From contig JAKOUW010000009.1 in assembly GCA_029782365.1 (NCBI GenBank), positions 186,001 through 250,000 on the forward strand: DNA of 64,000 nt, given 5' to 3'. Below are positions 51,901 through 63,917 of the stretch, one piece after another (the first letter of the stretch is position 1; every line of letters begins with the position of its first letter). Origin of the DNA: Chloroflexota bacterium. Its GTDB lineage: Bacteria > Chloroflexota > Anaerolineae > Anaerolineales > UBA4823. The notes under the pieces were generated by a model. The model saw nothing but the letters and a program-made list of their open reading frames with translations. It made no database searches and had not been told where the DNA came from. The position numbers and the translations under genes are program-made.

Positions 51901-53167
51901 GCACGGCGTTGAGCAGCGCCTGGTTGTCCACCTGGGCATCTTCCAGGTCGGGCAGGGCAGTGTGCGAGAACAGGAAACCGCCTAATACCGGCAGGCCAAG
52001 AGCTAACCGCGAAGACGCAAAGGACGCGAAGTTTTCTTTTTCTAAAGAATCTTGGCGCTCTTCGCGCCTTTGCGGTTCCATTTTCTCTCCGCTCAAAATC
52101 CCTATTATCACCTGCAAGCCAATCCACAGGTCGGGATGGCGCCCGCCGCGCTGGCGCTCGGCCAGGCGGCGCAGGCGGGCGGTGGAGTAGAACTTCAGAT
52201 AACGTTCTTTGGCTTCAGGCGCGGCCTCCGGCAGAAGCAGCAGGTCGCGGTCTTCGGCCACGAACAGAAAGATCAGCCGGTACACCAAACGAAGCAATTG
52301 GCGAAAATACTGCTGGCGGTCTAGCTTGCCGCTTTTCAACTGCTGGCGCAGCGCCTGGTTGGCCGGATGCACCAGAAAACCTTGTCCCAGGGCGATGATG
52401 GCTTCTTCCACGCCGCTGCGCAGCCCCTCCAGGGCGCGCGTACCTTGATCCTGGGCCACTTGCGACCAACGCTCCAACCACTGCGCTTCGGGTTTGTCGC
52501 CTTCCAGCCGCGATTGGTGGCACACCAGCCACAACACGGCGAAGTCGGCATAGATTTCGCCGCTGAACATCGCTTCCAGGTCGAATTCCAGATACGCCTG
52601 GCGGGTCAGGCTGGCATTGTCGCGCAGCACCCGCAGGCGCAGGCCGTTAGAGACCAGGCCCCAGTGGCGCGTCTCATCGCGGTTAAGCAGTTCCTGCATC
52701 AGCGAGTGTGGGCTGGACTTGGACGCCCCGCTCACCCCCGCCTGGCGTTTTTCGATATCCACCCCGCAGCCCACCAGGTGGATGGGCGTCGGTAGCTCCG
52801 CTGTTCCCCAGGTGTGCGAGATGGCGTAACTCTTGCCCTCAATTTCGATGGCCTTGGCTGTTTGCAGCCGCCCATAGCCCAACTCCTGAAACAGCGGCAG
52901 CAGCCAACGTTCGCGGGTCAGGGTGGTGCCGGGGTCGCCTTCCTTCAGGCGTCCGCGACTGGTCTGGAACGCCGCCCAGGCCCCTTGCAAGTGGTTCCAG
53001 GCGCGGTTGATCGCTTCGTTGACTTTTTCGCCAGAGAGGTGATAGTCTTCGGGAGCCAGGCCGGGCAAATCTTTATCGCCGGCCAGAATGCGCTGCAGGA
53101 GATCGATCGGCAACAGGGCGCCTTCGGTGTGGATGGTCAGGAAGGGAGAACGGTGGAAGGTTTGCAT
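48923..53167 (-). CDS. Large Eco57I-type adenine DNA methyltransferase (DrmMI-like)
   Basis: 1414 residues. SAM motif [11 protein letters not shown] (545-554) and catalytic motif IV NPPW (808-811), [16 protein letters not shown], place it among Eco57I/type IIG N6-adenine methylases. The C-terminal half should recognise the target. N-terminal 350 residues are helical and may hold a decayed nuclease. A basic Pro/Lys linker (1325-1370) leads to a C2H2-like zinc finger: Cys1383, Cys1386, His1398, His1403. Two in-frame repeat insertions occupy residues 364-388 and 515-538, the second just before motif I. Size and partners fit the methylase of class 1 DISARM. Inferred role: marking self DNA. Confidence 0.88.
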   Translation of the reverse strand: MQTFHRSPFLTIHTEGALLPIDLLQRILAGDKDLPGLAPEDYHLSGEKVNEAINRAWNHLQGAWAAFQTSRGRLKEGDPGTTLTRERWLLPLFQELGYGRLQTAKAIEIEGKSYAISHTWGTAELPTPIHLVGCGVDIEKRQAGVSGASKSSPHSLMQELLNRDETRHWGLVSNGLRLRVLRDNASLTRQAYLEFDLEAMFSGEIYADFAVLWLVCHQSRLEGDKPEAQWLERWSQVAQDQGTRALEGLRSGVEEAIIALGQGFLVHPANQALRQQLKSGKLDRQQYFRQLLRLVYRLIFLFVAEDRDLLLLPEAAPEAKERYLKFYSTARLRRLAERQRGGRHPDLWIGLQVIIGILSGEKMEPQRREERQDSLEKENFASFASSRLALGLPVLGGFLFSHTALPDLEDAQVDNQALLNAVRSLAFTQEKSSRRAVDYKNLGSEELGSVYESLLELQPILNVEAGAFQLTTVAGNERKTTGSYYTNAGLIKITLDSALDPVIAQALERAKEEWNREDSKSAKEFLEKDFASFASLRLIALKICDPACGSGHFLIAAARRIARRLAQLRSGDEEPSPSMIRHALREVIAHCIYGVDINPMAVELCKVNLWLEALEPGKPLTFLDAHIKCGNSLVGVGPGMDVYDLTIPDEAFDPVTGDDKKVASALKKRNKEERKGQLTFDLSGVREEPTEDYAARARQVEAMPEDTPEQVAAKASAYEALQADYQAQHRRLLADLWTAAFFWKLRLDSKGALAAPTQGEWRNARLGKPSLGLAAEARCISEELNFFHWSLEFPDVFDRGGFDCLLGNPPWERIKLQEEEFFAQRDLEIAAAPNKAVRQKLITALIHSNLTLAKAFEKAKHMAECISKFVRESERYPLTAVGDVNSYALFAEHIRNLIARIGYSGIIVPTGIATDDTTKNFFADLTEKLSLASLYDFENRENLFPAVDSRMKFSLLTLSGATEKHTNFVFFATRVEHLRDERRRFSLEPSEIALFNPNTLTMPLFRTRSDAELTRKIYQSVPVLVNENSHQNPWRMRFMAMFHMSNDSYLFVNHPGEGYERLFEGKMVQAFDHRAASTVYVASNAVRQSQPLESSLDQYTDPTYSPKPTWWVPRSEVESRLSQWPRNWLLGIKEITSATNERTLIASLLPREGVGNKIPLLLSDLDNVNLNACLLSNLNCMVLDFVARQKVAGVTINLFILKQFPILPPSSYDSVAINFIAPRVLELVYTAYDLRPFAEDMEYYGEPFRWDLERRALLRSELDAYYAKLYGLTRDELRYILDPQDVYGPDFPGETFRVLKEKEIRQFGEYRTRRLVLEAWDRLEGVEPAKIEKPAAAEPVKEVYAPAVKEKPARAVKEKPVQETPGQPTAMQASFSDFGLYKCGACGKMVMGFDRENHAREAHKGKGVEWVKVK
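51555..51625. repeat. Palindromic ~72-bp repeat, copy A, inside the methylase gene
   Basis: Starts AACCGCAAAGACGCGAAGG and ends CTTTGAGTCTTCGCGGTT. The ends are inverted, with a T/A-rich centre. On the minus strand it is translated as [11 protein letters not shown] followed by [13 protein letters not shown], seven residues before motif I DPACGSG. The frame is preserved. Confidence 0.85.
52005..52077. repeat. Palindromic ~72-bp repeat, copy B, inside the methylase gene
   Basis: AACCGCGAAGACGCAAAGG at one end and CTTCGCGCCTTTGCGGTT at the other. Translated as [19 protein letters not shown] then ASSRLA, residues 364-388 of the methylase. Same family as copies A and C. Confidence 0.85.
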
Positions 53168-53175
53168 CGTTATTC

Positions 53176-53203
53176 ACCGCAAAGGCGCGAGGTACGCCAA
53201 GAA
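53176..53203. repeat. Half-copy of the repeat, left of the GxxExxY gene
   Basis: CACCGCAAAGGCGCGAGGTA then CGCCAAG equals the left arm of the repeat. It lies 9 bases upstream of the methylase start codon, so it replaces the normal leader of that gene. The matching right arm is at 53690-53720, beyond the GxxExxY gene. Confidence 0.7.
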
Positions 53204-53310
53204 TTTGATATAATTAAAGACGCCAGTGGACAAAAGTCGGCTCTGCGCCGTGTAATTGTCTGGTTGCGGCCAGTTCAATTCTATATCCCTGGCTTTTTTG
53301 TTTAAGGGTA

Positions 53311-53688
53311 TCATAATTTATTCACCATCCGCTTGATGCCGTCCTTGACCAGGGGCACATGCCAGTTGATCAAGTAGCCCAATCGGCAATCCCGAAGTCG
53401 TAAATATGTGAGCAATTGAGCTTCATGAATTGGTAAAACAGTTTCCACAGCTTTGTTTTCAATGATAACCTGGTTGTCAACCAGCATATCTAACCGATAA
53501 CCAGCTTCAATTTGTAAACCATCATATTCGACGGGCTGTGAAACCTCACACTCAACGCACAAGCCGCGCTTGCGTAGTTCATGCGCCAGGCAAGCCTGGT
53601 AAGCAGATTCCAATAATCCCGGCCCTAACGCTCGATGAACCTTGATCGCCGCATCTACGATTTGCTTTCCAACTGCCTCTATTTCCAT
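53311..53688 (-). CDS. GxxExxY protein (PD-(D/E)XK-like)
   Basis: 125 residues, usual family length. VVDAAIKVHRALGPGLLESAY-like N-terminus (here QIVDAAIKVHRALGPGLLES) with the G-x-x-E-x-x-Y signature GLLESAY, then YRLDMLVDNQVIIENKAVE carrying the D...E-x-K nuclease-like residues, and LLTYLRLRDCRLGYLINW. Function unknown; the fold is related to endonucleases. It interrupts the operon between the SNF2 helicase and the methylase, and both flanks are half-copies of the hairpin repeat, so it may be a passenger or a mobile unit. The flanking half-repeat contributes AAGGACACAAAG upstream of its start. Confidence 0.93.
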   Translation of the reverse strand: MEIEAVGKQIVDAAIKVHRALGPGLLESAYQACLAHELRKRGLCVECEVSQPVEYDGLQIEAGYRLDMLVDNQVIIENKAVETVLPIHEAQLLTYLRLRDCRLGYLINWHVPLVKDGIKRMVNKL

Positions 53689-53689
53689 A

Positions 53690-53718
53690 AATCTTTGTGT
53701 CCTTGGCGTCTTTGCGGT

Positions 53719-53720
<2 letters not shown>
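53690..53720. repeat. Half-copy of the repeat, right of the GxxExxY gene
   Basis: CTTTGTGTCCTTGGCGTCTT then TGCGGTT equals the right arm of the repeat. It overlaps the last two bases of the SNF2 helicase stop region and the start region of the GxxExxY gene. With 53176-53203 it forms an inverted pair enclosing about 485 bases. Confidence 0.7.
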
Positions 53721-56702
<2,982 letters not shown>

Positions 56703-56706
<4 letters not shown>

Positions 56707-57236
56707 TTGGACCACCTGCGCCGGACTTCTTCGAAATAGGTCCGGAATTCTTGGGCGTCTATATCTGATTTTGACGCCCGCGGCAGGATTGCCAGGAAAA
56801 GCTGCTCCAGAAAGTCAAACTGGATTAATTTTTCTTCCAGCAAAAACAGAACATCTTCAATATCGGATTCAAAACCTCGGGCAATTTTGCTCAGAGCAAT
56901 ACTGTAAAGATCAAAAATATAGACATCCATTTGGCCGAAGCGACCGATGAAACGGCGGCGTTGGTGCGATTCGGGGGGCAGCGGAATAAACTCGCCCAAG
57001 GGCACTGACTCTAGATCAAGTTTCATTTCGTTGCCAAGCTGATTCAGTGCGGATTGAAATGCCTCGGATTGGTCAGGGCTTAATTCGAATGTGTAATCGA
57101 CATCCAAAGTCTCGCGCGGGCTGCCGAGCAAGCACAGTGCGCTGCCGCCCAACAAGTAAAACTCAGCCGGATCGGGATATAAAACCCCCAGTCGCTGGAG
57201 AAAATGTTGCAAGGCGAGCGATGTTACAGGTTCCAT
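56703..57236 (-). CDS. DUF6036-type nucleotidyltransferase-fold protein
   Basis: 177 residues. FYLLGGSALCLLGSPRETLD followed by VDYTFEL is the nucleotidyltransferase signature: GGSAL helix and the D-x-D pair (ETLDVDY). DVYIFDLYSIALSKIARGFE follows, typical of DUF6036/AbiEii-like proteins. Such proteins may modify tRNA or proteins with nucleotides in defence or toxin systems. It overlaps the following SNF2 gene by ATGA and the preceding 174-residue gene by 13 bases, so these three are tightly coupled. No substrate can be told. Confidence 0.82.
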
Positions 57237-57748
57237 TGTTTTTCTTTCTCCCAGCGGTGGAGTAAATGCTGTACCACATTCTCATAAGTGCCGGACCAAT
57301 TTAAAACAACCCCGGTGACCTGGCAGTGAATCAGGCCCAAAGAGCGCAGGCCCTCTTCAGGGGCCTGGCCGGGGCGGATGCCTAACCCGGCCGAATACAA
57401 ATCGGGAAGCCGCTGCCAGCGGGATCCCAGAAAAACGCGTAAACGGTCAGCATATTTTTGCTGCAAGATGACTGCCGCGGTATAGAGCAGTTTAAGGGTG
57501 AGTTGCTCGTCTGGCTTTAACAGGGTTATTGCTTCTGGGACAAAAGCCGCGAGGTCAGGCTGCGCCAAAAGAGCGGCAATCAGCGCCGTACGCACCCGGC
57601 TGGTCGGCTGGCGCACCAGATCAGACAGGAAATGGGCTGGTGAGCGCCGCGAAACAGCAGGAGCTACAGCCTGGCGCGAAAGATAACGCACCCCCAGGCT
57701 TTCCAGTTCTGCAACCAGGCGTTCTTCGTTGGTATCTACTCTGGTCAT
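57224..57748 (-). CDS. Helical protein partner of the nucleotidyltransferase
   Basis: 174 residues, predicted mostly alpha-helical: LVAELESLGVRYLSRQA, HFLSDLVRQPTSRVRTALIA, LKLLYTAAVILQQKYADRL. It ends HRWEKEKQWNL. I do not recognise the family and see no R-x(4-6)-H HEPN motif in the right context. Its end overlaps the nucleotidyltransferase gene by 13 bases, an arrangement shared with two-gene toxin-antitoxin or abortive infection modules; that reading is inference only. Confidence 0.7.
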   Translation of the reverse strand: MTRVDTNEERLVAELESLGVRYLSRQAVAPAVSRRSPAHFLSDLVRQPTSRVRTALIAALLAQPDLAAFVPEAITLLKPDEQLTLKLLYTAAVILQQKYADRLRVFLGSRWQRLPDLYSAGLGIRPGQAPEEGLRSLGLIHCQVTGVVLNWSGTYENVVQHLLHRWEKEKQWNL

Positions 57749-57798
57749 AGATTATCCATAATATATGCCCATCATTTTTAGCTGACCCGGTTCTTGTT

Positions 57799-58125
57799 CT
57801 ATTTTCTGAAATGTAATATGCGTTTTGGTAAAGGAGTAAAAGTTACGCCTGGAATTTCTCGAAGAACGGCCATAAGTTTGTCCGTTCGAGTCCTGTGGAG
57901 ACGGGTAACTTGATGATGAATTTCGTCTACGCTTAATTCGCCATTTGCTATCAAACGACGGATCGCCTCTCTTACCATGGAAGAAGGGAGAAAAACACTC
58001 AAACCCGTGGGATATACGACTGTAATCCCTGCATCATCTACTTCCATCCTGGCGGGATTATTTCGGGATAATGTATAGCAATTCTGACCATTTTTCTTTT
58101 TAAGTTCCGCATATAGATCGGCCAT
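57799..58125 (-). CDS. Small conserved-looking protein of the defence operon
   Basis: 108 residues. NPARMEVDDAGITVVYPTGL, then SVFLPSSMVREAIRRLIANG and ELSVDEIHHQVTRLHRTRTD. The second half resembles a winged-helix or a helix-rich DNA-contact region, without a clear match. It lies 18 bases after the giant helicase stop and 50 bases before the next gene, so it belongs to the operon. Confidence 0.65.
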   Translation of the reverse strand: MADLYAELKKKNGQNCYTLSRNNPARMEVDDAGITVVYPTGLSVFLPSSMVREAIRRLIANGELSVDEIHHQVTRLHRTRTDKLMAVLREIPGVTFTPLPKRILHFRK

Positions 58126-58143
58126 TTCTTCCTCCGATTGCCT

Positions 58144-61100
58144 TTATTTTCCAAATATGGATGAATATTTTGTAATTAGCGCTTCCCATGATTCCAATAG
58201 GCCGAATCGAATCACGGTGTAACCGCAATCTTCCATGCACTCCTGCTGCGCCTGGTCGCGCGCCCGGCGCTCAGGGAACAGGTGGTGGTAGCCGTCCACA
58301 TAGATCGCCACGTTGTCTTTCTCGTAGAAGAAATCCGGGCGGGTGTGGCAGGCCTCGATCAACTTTTGAGCGTGCGAGGGCAGGTTGTAATGCTGTTGCT
58401 CCAAGTAATCCAGCCACTGGCGTTCCAGGTCGGATTGGCACAAGTTGCGAAGCTGCTGCAAATGCTCGGCGCGTGTCAGGGAACTCGGCGAGATTTGCGC
58501 TTCGGCCTGAGCCAGAGCTTGCAGAGTCTCTTTGATTTCCTGGCGATCCAGGCGGCGGTGATCGGACTGGTTGAAGTAGCTCATCAAGCAGTCGTAGCAG
58601 GCGGCTTCGCAGTCTTCTTTGGCGTTGGGGGCGCGGCGCAGATCTTCGCCGGTTGCTGGGTCGAAGTGGCACAGGCGCAGGGCTTCTTGCGCCACTTCTG
58701 CAAAAGCCTGGGGTGACTCCAGCAAGCGGCGCAGCACACCTGCCCCGCCTTCCGCCGATTCGTAAAAGAGCAGCAATCGGCGTTCATTTGCGCTTGGCAG
58801 GGGTTCGGCAGCCAGTTCATCATCTTCGAGCTGGTAATGCACCTGGATGGCGGCTTTGAGGGCGGCCTGGAGCGAGGCCATCTGACCTTCGTCCAGGCCT
58901 TCCGCCGGCTCGAAGAGCAGGCAATTCTTGGTGTCTTCCACATAGGGAGTGACACGCTGGATGCGCGGCGACATCGGATCGTCCGGTTCATCTTCCTGCT
59001 CGCTCTGCTTCGACCAGTAGCCGCGCTCGATGTCAAGCAAGAAGCCTGGCGGAGTATTTTCAGCGCGACGCTTCCAGCCCATGTTGATGCGCCAGAGTGT
59101 AGCAGAACTGGCATAGGTAATGGTTCCCAGAACGGCATCGCCGGATTTTAGACTGGCTGAGCGAGCCGCCGGCTGGCCGGGCGCCAACTCATGGAAGCGC
59201 ACGGCGGTGCGCAGTTCGAAGCCCTGGCGCATGCGCTCTTCTTCGTCCGAACTGATGCGGTCGCGCCGGCGGGTGGAGACGTTTTGCAAACGGAACAATG
59301 CGAACAGGGTTTCGTTGAGCGGAGCATGACAGCGCTCGCACAAATCCAGTCCGTCGCCGGCCGTGATCGGGTGGAAATAACCGCAGACCGGGCATTGCTT
59401 GGCGCGCTGGGTCGCCGCGCTGTTTGAATTGGGATCCTCACTCTCGGCCACCGGCAGGTTGACTTTGTTGATGATGTAGCGCGAGCCTTCGTGATAGATG
59501 ATCGCGCGCGGCCCGAACTCGGAGATGGCCAGGAAGCGCGGGCGCGAGAGGAACTCGTCGGCGTTGCCCTTGATGCGCCGCCCGGGGATGTAAGCTGAGA
59601 GCGGCAGGCGCGGGAAGCTGTAGCCGGGCAGGAAGCCCTCGCTGGCAAAATAGCGATAAGAGTAGAAGTCGGATTGGATGATGTTGTCAGCTTCGGTCAG
59701 CAGCTCGATCTGGCTCTCGGCCTCCATGCGCAGGCGTTTGGCCTGATCGTGGTCGTCTTTGGAGCGCGAGTGGTCGTCAATGATCTTCTGCTGCGCCTTT
59801 TGTTGGCCTTTAGCGGCGCGATACAGGCTGCGCCAGCGCTTGCAGGCTTGCTCGAACTGGATCGGAATCTGCTTGAGCATCGTCTCCAGCCAGGTCTCGT
59901 TGTACCAATCGGCGTGGGCCAGTTCATCGGCAACCGTGTTCAAGACCGCCTGGGCGCGCTGCTGCGCTTTCTTGGCGTAGGTCTCGGAGTTCAGGGCAGC
60001 TTTGACCGATTCGAGCAGTTGGAGCGATGGGTCGTCGCCCGAAGCCTTTGGCTCGAGATCCAACAGTTCTTTGAGCGAAAGACCCAAATCTAGCCCGCTC
60101 TCGGCCAACCACATAGCATGCACGTGCGAACGCGCCAGGTCTTCGTTGGCTAGGTCGAGCCGCGGCGGGGCAACCGCCCCGGCAACCATCAGGTTGGGGC
60201 GCTTGAAATAATACTGGTCGTGCGGGCTGCCGATGGTGGCGTAGGTGAAGACCAGGGCCGGTTGCCCGCTGCGCCCGGCGCGCCCGCTGCGTTGGGCATA
60301 ATTGGCCGGAGTGGGCGGGACGTTGCGCATGTTGACCGCATTCAGTTCGGCAATGTCTACACCCAATTCCATCGTCGGCGAACAGTACAGGATGGGCAAA
60401 TCGGCGCTGCGGAAGCGCTGTTCGCGTTCTTCACGCACGGCGCTCGGTACCTGAGCGGTGTGTTCATGCGCTTCCAGACCGAGCAGTTTACTGGCCACAC
60501 CCTGGTAGAAATCAACGAAGAAGGGATTGGTGCGCCCGCCGCCTTCTGGTAAGCGCGGCACGCTGATTGGGTCGTGGAAAGCCTTGGTTCCATCACCGGC
60601 CTTCCAGATCAGGGCCGAGGCGGGAATTTGGTAACCGTTCACGCCTTCGCCGTTCTTGGTTTCCTCGACGATCTTTACCAGGTCGCCAAACACCAGCGCA
60701 TTCAGCAAGTGTTGGATGATTACAGCGGTTTCGGGTACGGTGATCTTGTCGGAGAACTCTGGGAAGGTGGTGCTGCGGCGCAGATACTGACCAAAACCGC
60801 CACGCGCCGATAGATACGCGTTTTCGCTGTTTTGCTCTTTCTCACCCCGCGCGCGCGGATAGAGCACAGCGCCGCGACTCAGGCGTTCCATCTCATCTAA
60901 AGCCCAAGGGGTTTTAAGATACTGACTGCTCTGCTGCTTGAGACTGTCCTGGTAGACCGGGTCCAGATAATCAACCTTGATCGCCAGCGAGCGGCGCATG
61001 TAATCCAGCAGTACTTTACAGACTTGCAGGCGGGTTTCGGGAGAAGCGCCAGCCAGGGTTGGATGCGTCTGCTCCCATAAGTCGTCCGCCGTGCAGACCT

Positions 61101-63396
61101 CGGCCAGCGAAATGTAACCGATTTCCAACAGCCCGCACTGCTCCAGGTTGGGCGAGGTCAGGCGCCAGCCGCGTTTCAGGTCGCGGTACACGCGGTAGCC
61201 CAGCACCTCGCGCAGCGCGCGTAAGGTGTTATCCTTTTGCCCGAAGCGTGCATCCGGGTTGGCGGCAAAGAGGGCAAAATCGAGTTGGAAAGCCTCGAAT
61301 ACTCTTTGCGCCAGCACATCATGGCGAATACCATCTGCTCCAGCTTTTTCGACTGCACGATAGAGGGCGGCGCGCTGTAGGGCAATCTCGATGAAATCAT
61401 TGAAATGCCCGGCCTGCAGACTGGCATCCTGGCGGTTGTCGGTAAAACTGAGTAGTTTGCGGGCTTCTTTCTTCAAGTCGGCGTCGCTGCGCAGAGTGCG
61501 CAGGAGCGACAGGCTGAGCAGGGTGGTGTCAGTGCTGCGCCCGCCGGAAGACAGTTCGGTCAGCTTAGAGAAATCGGACTGCTGACGAGCGCCGTAGGTT
61601 ACGCCGCAGTGCAGGCACAGACGGAAAGGGGCGGGAACGAATTGCATGCGAAGCTTCGCTGCGCCCGCTGCCCCAGAATCGCCGTCCGGGCTGGCCGGGC
61701 CAGCAAAGCTGGCCGCGTCGGCTAGACCATCCGGCGCAACGGAGAGACTCTGCGGCACATGCTTGCGCTGGTTAGAGCGCACGCGCAACCCGCCGTGAAA
61801 TTCTTCCAGCCAATCTTCAGGCAAGCGTTCAATGATCTCCTGGTCCGTGGCTGGCCAGGGATTGTCGCTGCTAGTGTATAGGAATCCAGGATCGCCGCTC
61901 TCTTCATCGGGCCGGTCAGAAAGGTCGCGTGGAATGAAGGTGTACAGGCCGGTTTGCTGGTCTTTGACTCGCTGGACGACATAATATTCCTGCCCGCACT
62001 CACGGCAGAAGGCCAACGGTAACAGGATGCGTCCCCGATCGCCAGGCACAAACTGTTGGCCATATACAGTCAAGTAACGTTTATTTTCTGCCTCAAGCGA
62101 GGCATAGACCGTATCGCCACGGCTGATGAACTGGTGCAGGCGGAAGGCGAAGGTGGGCAGGCTGGTTTCCGGATTGGGGATGCCGTAGCCAGCCATTAGT
62201 AAGCGGGTCAAGGCTTCGGCGCAGCGGTTCTCTGGAATACCGGTTTCGGCGCTCAACTGCCGGGCGGCGCCATCCTGCCCTGAGATGCTGCGCGGGCGAG
62301 CGCGGATCAATCTTCCACTGACAGCGTCGGTAGTTAGCCCCAGGTTGCTTTCGATCCAACTTGCCAGCGGATCCTGGCGCAGGCTTTCGTAATCGGTAGG
62401 TACGGCCTGGGGTGCAGCGACGCGTTGCGCCAGGCGGTTGAGGAATAACCGATCATCAGGTTTGTGCTCTGGCGTGGCGCGGCGCAGGGTCTCGCCAATG
62501 ATGTGTTCGGGTTGGACGGTATCGCCAAACAGCATGGTCGCCACCCGGGCGACTTCCTGGCGCTGCTGCTCCAGGCTGCCTGGACCGGCTAACGTAGCCG
62601 AGGTGCCGATGCATTGTAATTTATAGGCATTCAGCGCATTGCGCACCCGGCGCACCAGCATGGCCACATCGGCGCCCTGGCGACCGCGGTAAGTGTGCAA
62701 CTCGTCCAATACCAGGAAACGCAGCCCCTGGGCGTTGGTGACCAGCGATTTTTGCTCCTTGGGCCGGGTCAGGATCAATTCCAGCATCACATAGTTGGTC
62801 AGCAGGATGTCCGGCGGATTGGCCATGATGCGATTCTTCTCTTCATCGCTTTCCTGACCGGTATAGCGCTCGAAGGTGACCAACGGCTTATTGTCTGGAA
62901 AACCCAGTTTGAGAAACTTGCTCAGCTCACCCATCTGGCTGTTGGCCAGGGCATTCATAGGGTAGACGATGATGGCCTTGATACCTTTGCCAGGATTGCG
63001 CAGCACATAATCCACGATTGGGATGATGTAGGCCAACGACTTGCCCGACCCGGTGCCGGTGGTCAGGACATAGTTATGCCCTGTACGAGCAACGCGGATG
63101 GCTTCTTCCTGGTGTTTGTGCAGGCGCAGTGGGCTGCCGGATGGGTTTTGTTCGTTTTTGCGGCGGAAGATAGATTTGCAAGCCTTATCCACCAGGCCTT
63201 CGTCAGCCAATTCGTCAATATAATGGCCCGGCTCGAAGGCTGGGTTAAGCTGGATCAAGGGGTCCGGCCAAAGCAAGCCCTCGCCCAGGCTCTGGTTGAC
63301 GAAACGCCGCAAATATGGGTCTCGAATTTGAATAAAGCTAGAAATATAACCGTGGTAATCCTGGATCAGGTGGTCGCGCAGTGCAAAGACATCCAT
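58144..63396 (-). CDS. Giant DUF1998 helicase with C-terminal nuclease-like domain
   Basis: 1750 residues. Walker A TTGTGSGKS (112-120), motif II DELHTYRGRQGAD (231-243), SAT at 266-268. A 740-residue insertion separates these from TMELGVDIAEL (1008-1018) and motif VI QRSGRAGRSG (1035-1044). The insertion contains CREC (464-467) and CLHC (594-597) and SFTDNRQDASLQAGHF (650-665). A second Cys set CPVC (1335-1338) and CERC (1353-1356) follows. DUF1998 spans about 1540-1620 with GGAG and Cys1576, 1596, 1600, 1603. Residues 1655-1740 look like a Vsr/DUF559 nuclease: Glu1658, RPDFFY (Asp1688), AIYVDGYHH (Asp1701). It resembles DruE of Druantia, or fused DISARM DrmA and DrmB. Begins 2 bases after the HTH gene. 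Confidence 0.87.
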   Translation of the reverse strand: MDVFALRDHLIQDYHGYISSFIQIRDPYLRRFVNQSLGEGLLWPDPLIQLNPAFEPGHYIDELADEGLVDKACKSIFRRKNEQNPSGSPLRLHKHQEEAIRVARTGHNYVLTTGTGSGKSLAYIIPIVDYVLRNPGKGIKAIIVYPMNALANSQMGELSKFLKLGFPDNKPLVTFERYTGQESDEEKNRIMANPPDILLTNYVMLELILTRPKEQKSLVTNAQGLRFLVLDELHTYRGRQGADVAMLVRRVRNALNAYKLQCIGTSATLAGPGSLEQQRQEVARVATMLFGDTVQPEHIIGETLRRATPEHKPDDRLFLNRLAQRVAAPQAVPTDYESLRQDPLASWIESNLGLTTDAVSGRLIRARPRSISGQDGAARQLSAETGIPENRCAEALTRLLMAGYGIPNPETSLPTFAFRLHQFISRGDTVYASLEAENKRYLTVYGQQFVPGDRGRILLPLAFCRECGQEYYVVQRVKDQQTGLYTFIPRDLSDRPDEESGDPGFLYTSSDNPWPATDQEIIERLPEDWLEEFHGGLRVRSNQRKHVPQSLSVAPDGLADAASFAGPASPDGDSGAAGAAKLRMQFVPAPFRLCLHCGVTYGARQQSDFSKLTELSSGGRSTDTTLLSLSLLRTLRSDADLKKEARKLLSFTDNRQDASLQAGHFNDFIEIALQRAALYRAVEKAGADGIRHDVLAQRVFEAFQLDFALFAANPDARFGQKDNTLRALREVLGYRVYRDLKRGWRLTSPNLEQCGLLEIGYISLAEVCTADDLWEQTHPTLAGASPETRLQVCKVLLDYMRRSLAIKVDYLDPVYQDSLKQQSSQYLKTPWALDEMERLSRGAVLYPRARGEKEQNSENAYLSARGGFGQYLRRSTTFPEFSDKITVPETAVIIQHLLNALVFGDLVKIVEETKNGEGVNGYQIPASALIWKAGDGTKAFHDPISVPRLPEGGGRTNPFFVDFYQGVASKLLGLEAHEHTAQVPSAVREEREQRFRSADLPILYCSPTMELGVDIAELNAVNMRNVPPTPANYAQRSGRAGRSGQPALVFTYATIGSPHDQYYFKRPNLMVAGAVAPPRLDLANEDLARSHVHAMWLAESGLDLGLSLKELLDLEPKASGDDPSLQLLESVKAALNSETYAKKAQQRAQAVLNTVADELAHADWYNETWLETMLKQIPIQFEQACKRWRSLYRAAKGQQKAQQKIIDDHSRSKDDHDQAKRLRMEAESQIELLTEADNIIQSDFYSYRYFASEGFLPGYSFPRLPLSAYIPGRRIKGNADEFLSRPRFLAISEFGPRAIIYHEGSRYIINKVNLPVAESEDPNSNSAATQRAKQCPVCGYFHPITAGDGLDLCERCHAPLNETLFALFRLQNVSTRRRDRISSDEEERMRQGFELRTAVRFHELAPGQPAARSASLKSGDAVLGTITYASSATLWRINMGWKRRAENTPPGFLLDIERGYWSKQSEQEDEPDDPMSPRIQRVTPYVEDTKNCLLFEPAEGLDEGQMASLQAALKAAIQVHYQLEDDELAAEPLPSANERRLLLFYESAEGGAGVLRRLLESPQAFAEVAQEALRLCHFDPATGEDLRRAPNAKEDCEAACYDCLMSYFNQSDHRRLDRQEIKETLQALAQAEAQISPSSLTRAEHLQQLRNLCQSDLERQWLDYLEQQHYNLPSHAQKLIEACHTRPDFFYEKDNVAIYVDGYHHLFPERRARDQAQQECMEDCGYTVIRFGLLESWEALITKYSSIFGK

Positions 63397-63398
63397 AA

Positions 63399-63623
63399 TT
63401 AGTCCCCGGTTTGTTCAACACCATCGATTTTTGCCGAAATGCCTGCTTGCGGATAAGCATCTAACCAGCGATCAAGAGTTTGCCGGCGAAAGCGCCAATG
63501 CCGCCCCACTTTCTGGCAAGGGATGCGCCTCTCCTGAGCAAGCTTGTATAGCGAACGCAGGGGGATGCGCAGGTAAGCCGATGCTTCATGAACATTCAAC
63601 ACTTCAGGCAGTTGATCGTGCAT
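63399..63623 (-). CDS. Excisionase-type HTH_17 DNA-binding protein
   Basis: 74 residues. LNVHEASAYLRIPLRSLYKL and AQERRIPCQKVGRHWRFRRQ are the MerR-like excisionase (HTH_17) motif with its wing, followed by LDRWLDAYP. Proteins of this kind act as small regulators or recombination directionality factors. No integrase gene is in the window, so here it is more likely the transcriptional regulator of the defence operon, whose first gene it is. Confidence 0.88.
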   Translation of the reverse strand: MHDQLPEVLNVHEASAYLRIPLRSLYKLAQERRIPCQKVGRHWRFRRQTLDRWLDAYPQAGISAKIDGVEQTGD

Positions 63624-63674
63624 AGCTTATTACCTTTGGTTGGTAGAGATGGGAACTCTGAGAATATAAGTATG

Positions 63675-63703
63675 AGTGTAGCAGAAGTTGTCAGTTATTG
63701 CAA
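63675..63703 (-). promoter_or_regulatory. Promoter of the defence operon
   Basis: On the minus strand TTGCAA (63703-63698), 17-base spacer, TACACT (63680-63675) with an extended -10 TGC (TGCTACACT). Transcription should start near 63668, giving a leader of about 45 bases before the HTH gene. Confidence 0.6.
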
Positions 63704-63890
63704 TTCATTTCACAGCTCGTTTTCACCGGAATAATCCTCTCCCCCTTTTTTCTTAATTAACTGCGCTGATTGATTTTTTCCCAAAAAAATTTTCAGCTTA
63801 TCCCATTTATATCTCCTTGCCTACAGTTCTCAAGCTTGCATTAATAGAATCGGGTCAGAAACAATTGAAGAGGAATGGGCTTTTAAACGA

Positions 63891-63917
63891 ACAACTCTGC
63901 CAGATCGGCAGAGTTGT
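63891..63917 (-). terminator. Perfect 11-bp hairpin upstream of the defence operon
   Basis: ACAACTCTGCC (63891-63901) and its inverse (63907-63917) enclose AGATC. On the minus strand TCGTTTAAAAG follows, a weak tract. It may end a minus-strand gene to the right of the window and insulate the operon. Confidence 0.5.

Noticed and set aside
57224-57748. HEPN ribonuclease partner of the nucleotidyltransferase
   Set aside because: I could not find the R-x(4-6)-H motif, so I leave the protein unassigned.
63399-63623. Evidence for an intact integrative element through an Xis-like protein
   Set aside because: No integrase, relaxase or attachment repeats were found in the window; HTH_17 proteins often serve as plain regulators.
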